Below are positions 63,294-64,000 of a DNA stretch of 64,000 nt, in pieces. The translations under genes were made by a program, and so were the position numbers. Under the pieces are notes generated by a model. The model saw only the letters and a list, made by a program, of their open reading frames with translations, did not search any database and was not told where the DNA came from. Each line of letters starts with the position of its first letter. The stretch's first letter is position 1. Source of the DNA: Prosthecobacter sp. SYSU 5D2 (GTDB lineage: Bacteria; Verrucomicrobiota; Verrucomicrobiia; Verrucomicrobiales; Verrucomicrobiaceae); NCBI RefSeq assembly GCF_039655865.1, contig NZ_JBBYXL010000012.1, positions 124,001 to 188,000 on the forward strand. Reading direction: 5' to 3'.

Positions 63294-64000
63294 TCAGTCA
63301 ACCTCGGCCTGCGACTCGATGACGAACCTGCCGGAGCGGTTCGGGGTGAGGTAGAATCCGGTGGCGAGGGACTGCTTTTGAATAAGGATGCCGGTGAAGC
63401 CCTGCCTCCCCTTCGTCACGGCATCCTGCAGGCTGCCGGTGATGAGGCCGGTGGCGGGGACAAACTTCACCTTGAGGACGTCCGGTCCATAATGAATGAC
63501 CTGGTTTTTTCCTGTCCAGGTCACCAGACGGTCCAGCGCGAAGCTGCCACTGGTGACGGCAAAGGCCGGCCCTTGGAAACGCAGCCAGGCATTGTACCAC
63601 CCCTCGCCCAACTGCGGCCAGGCGCTCTGGTTGCGGGCAGGAGCCTGATATCGGCAGCCAATGACCGGCCGAGTGAAGGCAAAGCCGGTGGGGTAGAGGG
63701 CTGATTTGGGAGCGGCACCATTTTGTTTTTCCCAGCGCCACTGGCCATCCACTTCGCTGACGGCCTCCAACTCCCGGAAGGTGACTTTTCCAGCAATGAA
63801 TCCGCGGGCGGGATTTCCATAGAGACCGCGATGCAGACTCCACTCGCCATTGCGGGAGACATGGCCGGCGAGAGTCACCTTGCTGCCATCCGCCAGCAGC
63901 AGGGTGCCGGTGCAGAGGCCTTTGACGCTGATTTTAAGAGCGGCCACACTGTCTCCGCCTGGTTGCGCATCGGCATTCACGTCCTCCGGGGCCAGCATGG
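63294..64000 (-). CDS. Large surface-type protein, cut by the window edge
   Basis: The C-terminal 235 residues of a protein whose start is probably outside the window; the ATG at 63998 is likely internal. It has repeated beta-strand modules of the kind GTLLLADGSKVTLAGHVSRNGEWSLHR and GFTGILIQKQSLATGFYLTPNRSGRF, which recur at the ends of long exported or autotransporter-like proteins in Verrucomicrobia. No signal is visible here because of the truncation. Confidence 0.7.
   Translation of the reverse strand, partial: MLAPEDVNADAQPGGDSVAALKISVKGLCTGTLLLADGSKVTLAGHVSRNGEWSLHRGLYGNPARGFIAGKVTFRELEAVSEVDGQWRWEKQNGAAPKSALYPTGFAFTRPVIGCRYQAPARNQSAWPQLGEGWYNAWLRFQGPAFAVTSGSFALDRLVTWTGKNQVIHYGPDVLKVKFVPATGLITGSLQDAVTKGRQGFTGILIQKQSLATGFYLTPNRSGRFVIESQAEVD

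Overview
This 64 kb stretch looks like chromosomal DNA from a Verrucomicrobiota bacterium, most likely Verrucomicrobiaceae (Prosthecobacter-like). The reasons are: a PSCyt1/DUF1549/LamG/DUF1553 protein near a Tat-exported DUF1501 protein, a PVC-type membrane-bound dehydrogenase with a C-terminal CxxCH, a carbohydrate porin, many exported proteins, high-GC coding sequence, and a perfect copy of the LexA operator reported for this phylum (TGTTC-N4-GAACA). I see no prophage, plasmid, CRISPR or secondary-metabolite locus. Most of the window is housekeeping and cell-envelope genes, with small accessory insertions and palindromic repeats between them.

Layout. 1-5.1 kb: truncated ATPase, YdeP-type molybdopterin oxidoreductase, dienelactone hydrolase, TraB/GumN protein. 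5.2-8.8 kb: tRNA-Leu with an unusual AAG anticodon, enolase, FtsB/DivIC, DUF5069 protein. 8.8-13.6 kb (minus strand): two radical SAM proteins, the first with the LexA box over its start codon, then a small lipoprotein and two related membrane-anchored coiled-coil proteins. 13.7-20.9 kb: SRP RNA, CobA-HemD fusion, DusB, amidase lipoprotein, MarR regulator with a 31-bp palindromic operator. 21-26.5 kb: a 220-bp palindromic element, a large secreted protein interrupted in frame by an 86-bp palindromic repeat, AraC regulator, porin. 26.8-30.8 kb: MiaB, GYF_2 protein, SbcD-like nuclease preceded by a 7-bp tandem repeat, AraC regulator. 30.9-35.9 kb: DUF1549/GxxExxY/DUF1501 operon. 35.9-47.7 kb: PLD lipoprotein, MFS transporter, lone ABC ATPase, YlbF-like protein, haem and PQQ-propeller secreted proteins, FAD oxidoreductase. 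48-54.7 kb: Sel1 protein, MnmA, TlpA-like protein, exported chorismate mutase, L,D-transpeptidase, PhnA. 54.7-60.5 kb: Mla-type lipid transport operon, then plsX-fabH. 60.5-64 kb: an AT-richer exported protein, DUF2238 protein, aldo/keto reductase, rpsT, and a protein cut by the right edge.

Themes are envelope building and lipid trafficking (Mla, PlsX, FabH, amidase, L,D-transpeptidase, PLD), tRNA modification (DusB, MiaB, MnmA), and secreted degradative or redox proteins. The most notable signals are non-coding: the LexA operator, the heptanucleotide tracts sitting at the ribosome-binding position of two genes, the in-frame palindromic insertion, and the A34 tRNA-Leu. No single obvious new multi-gene system stands out.
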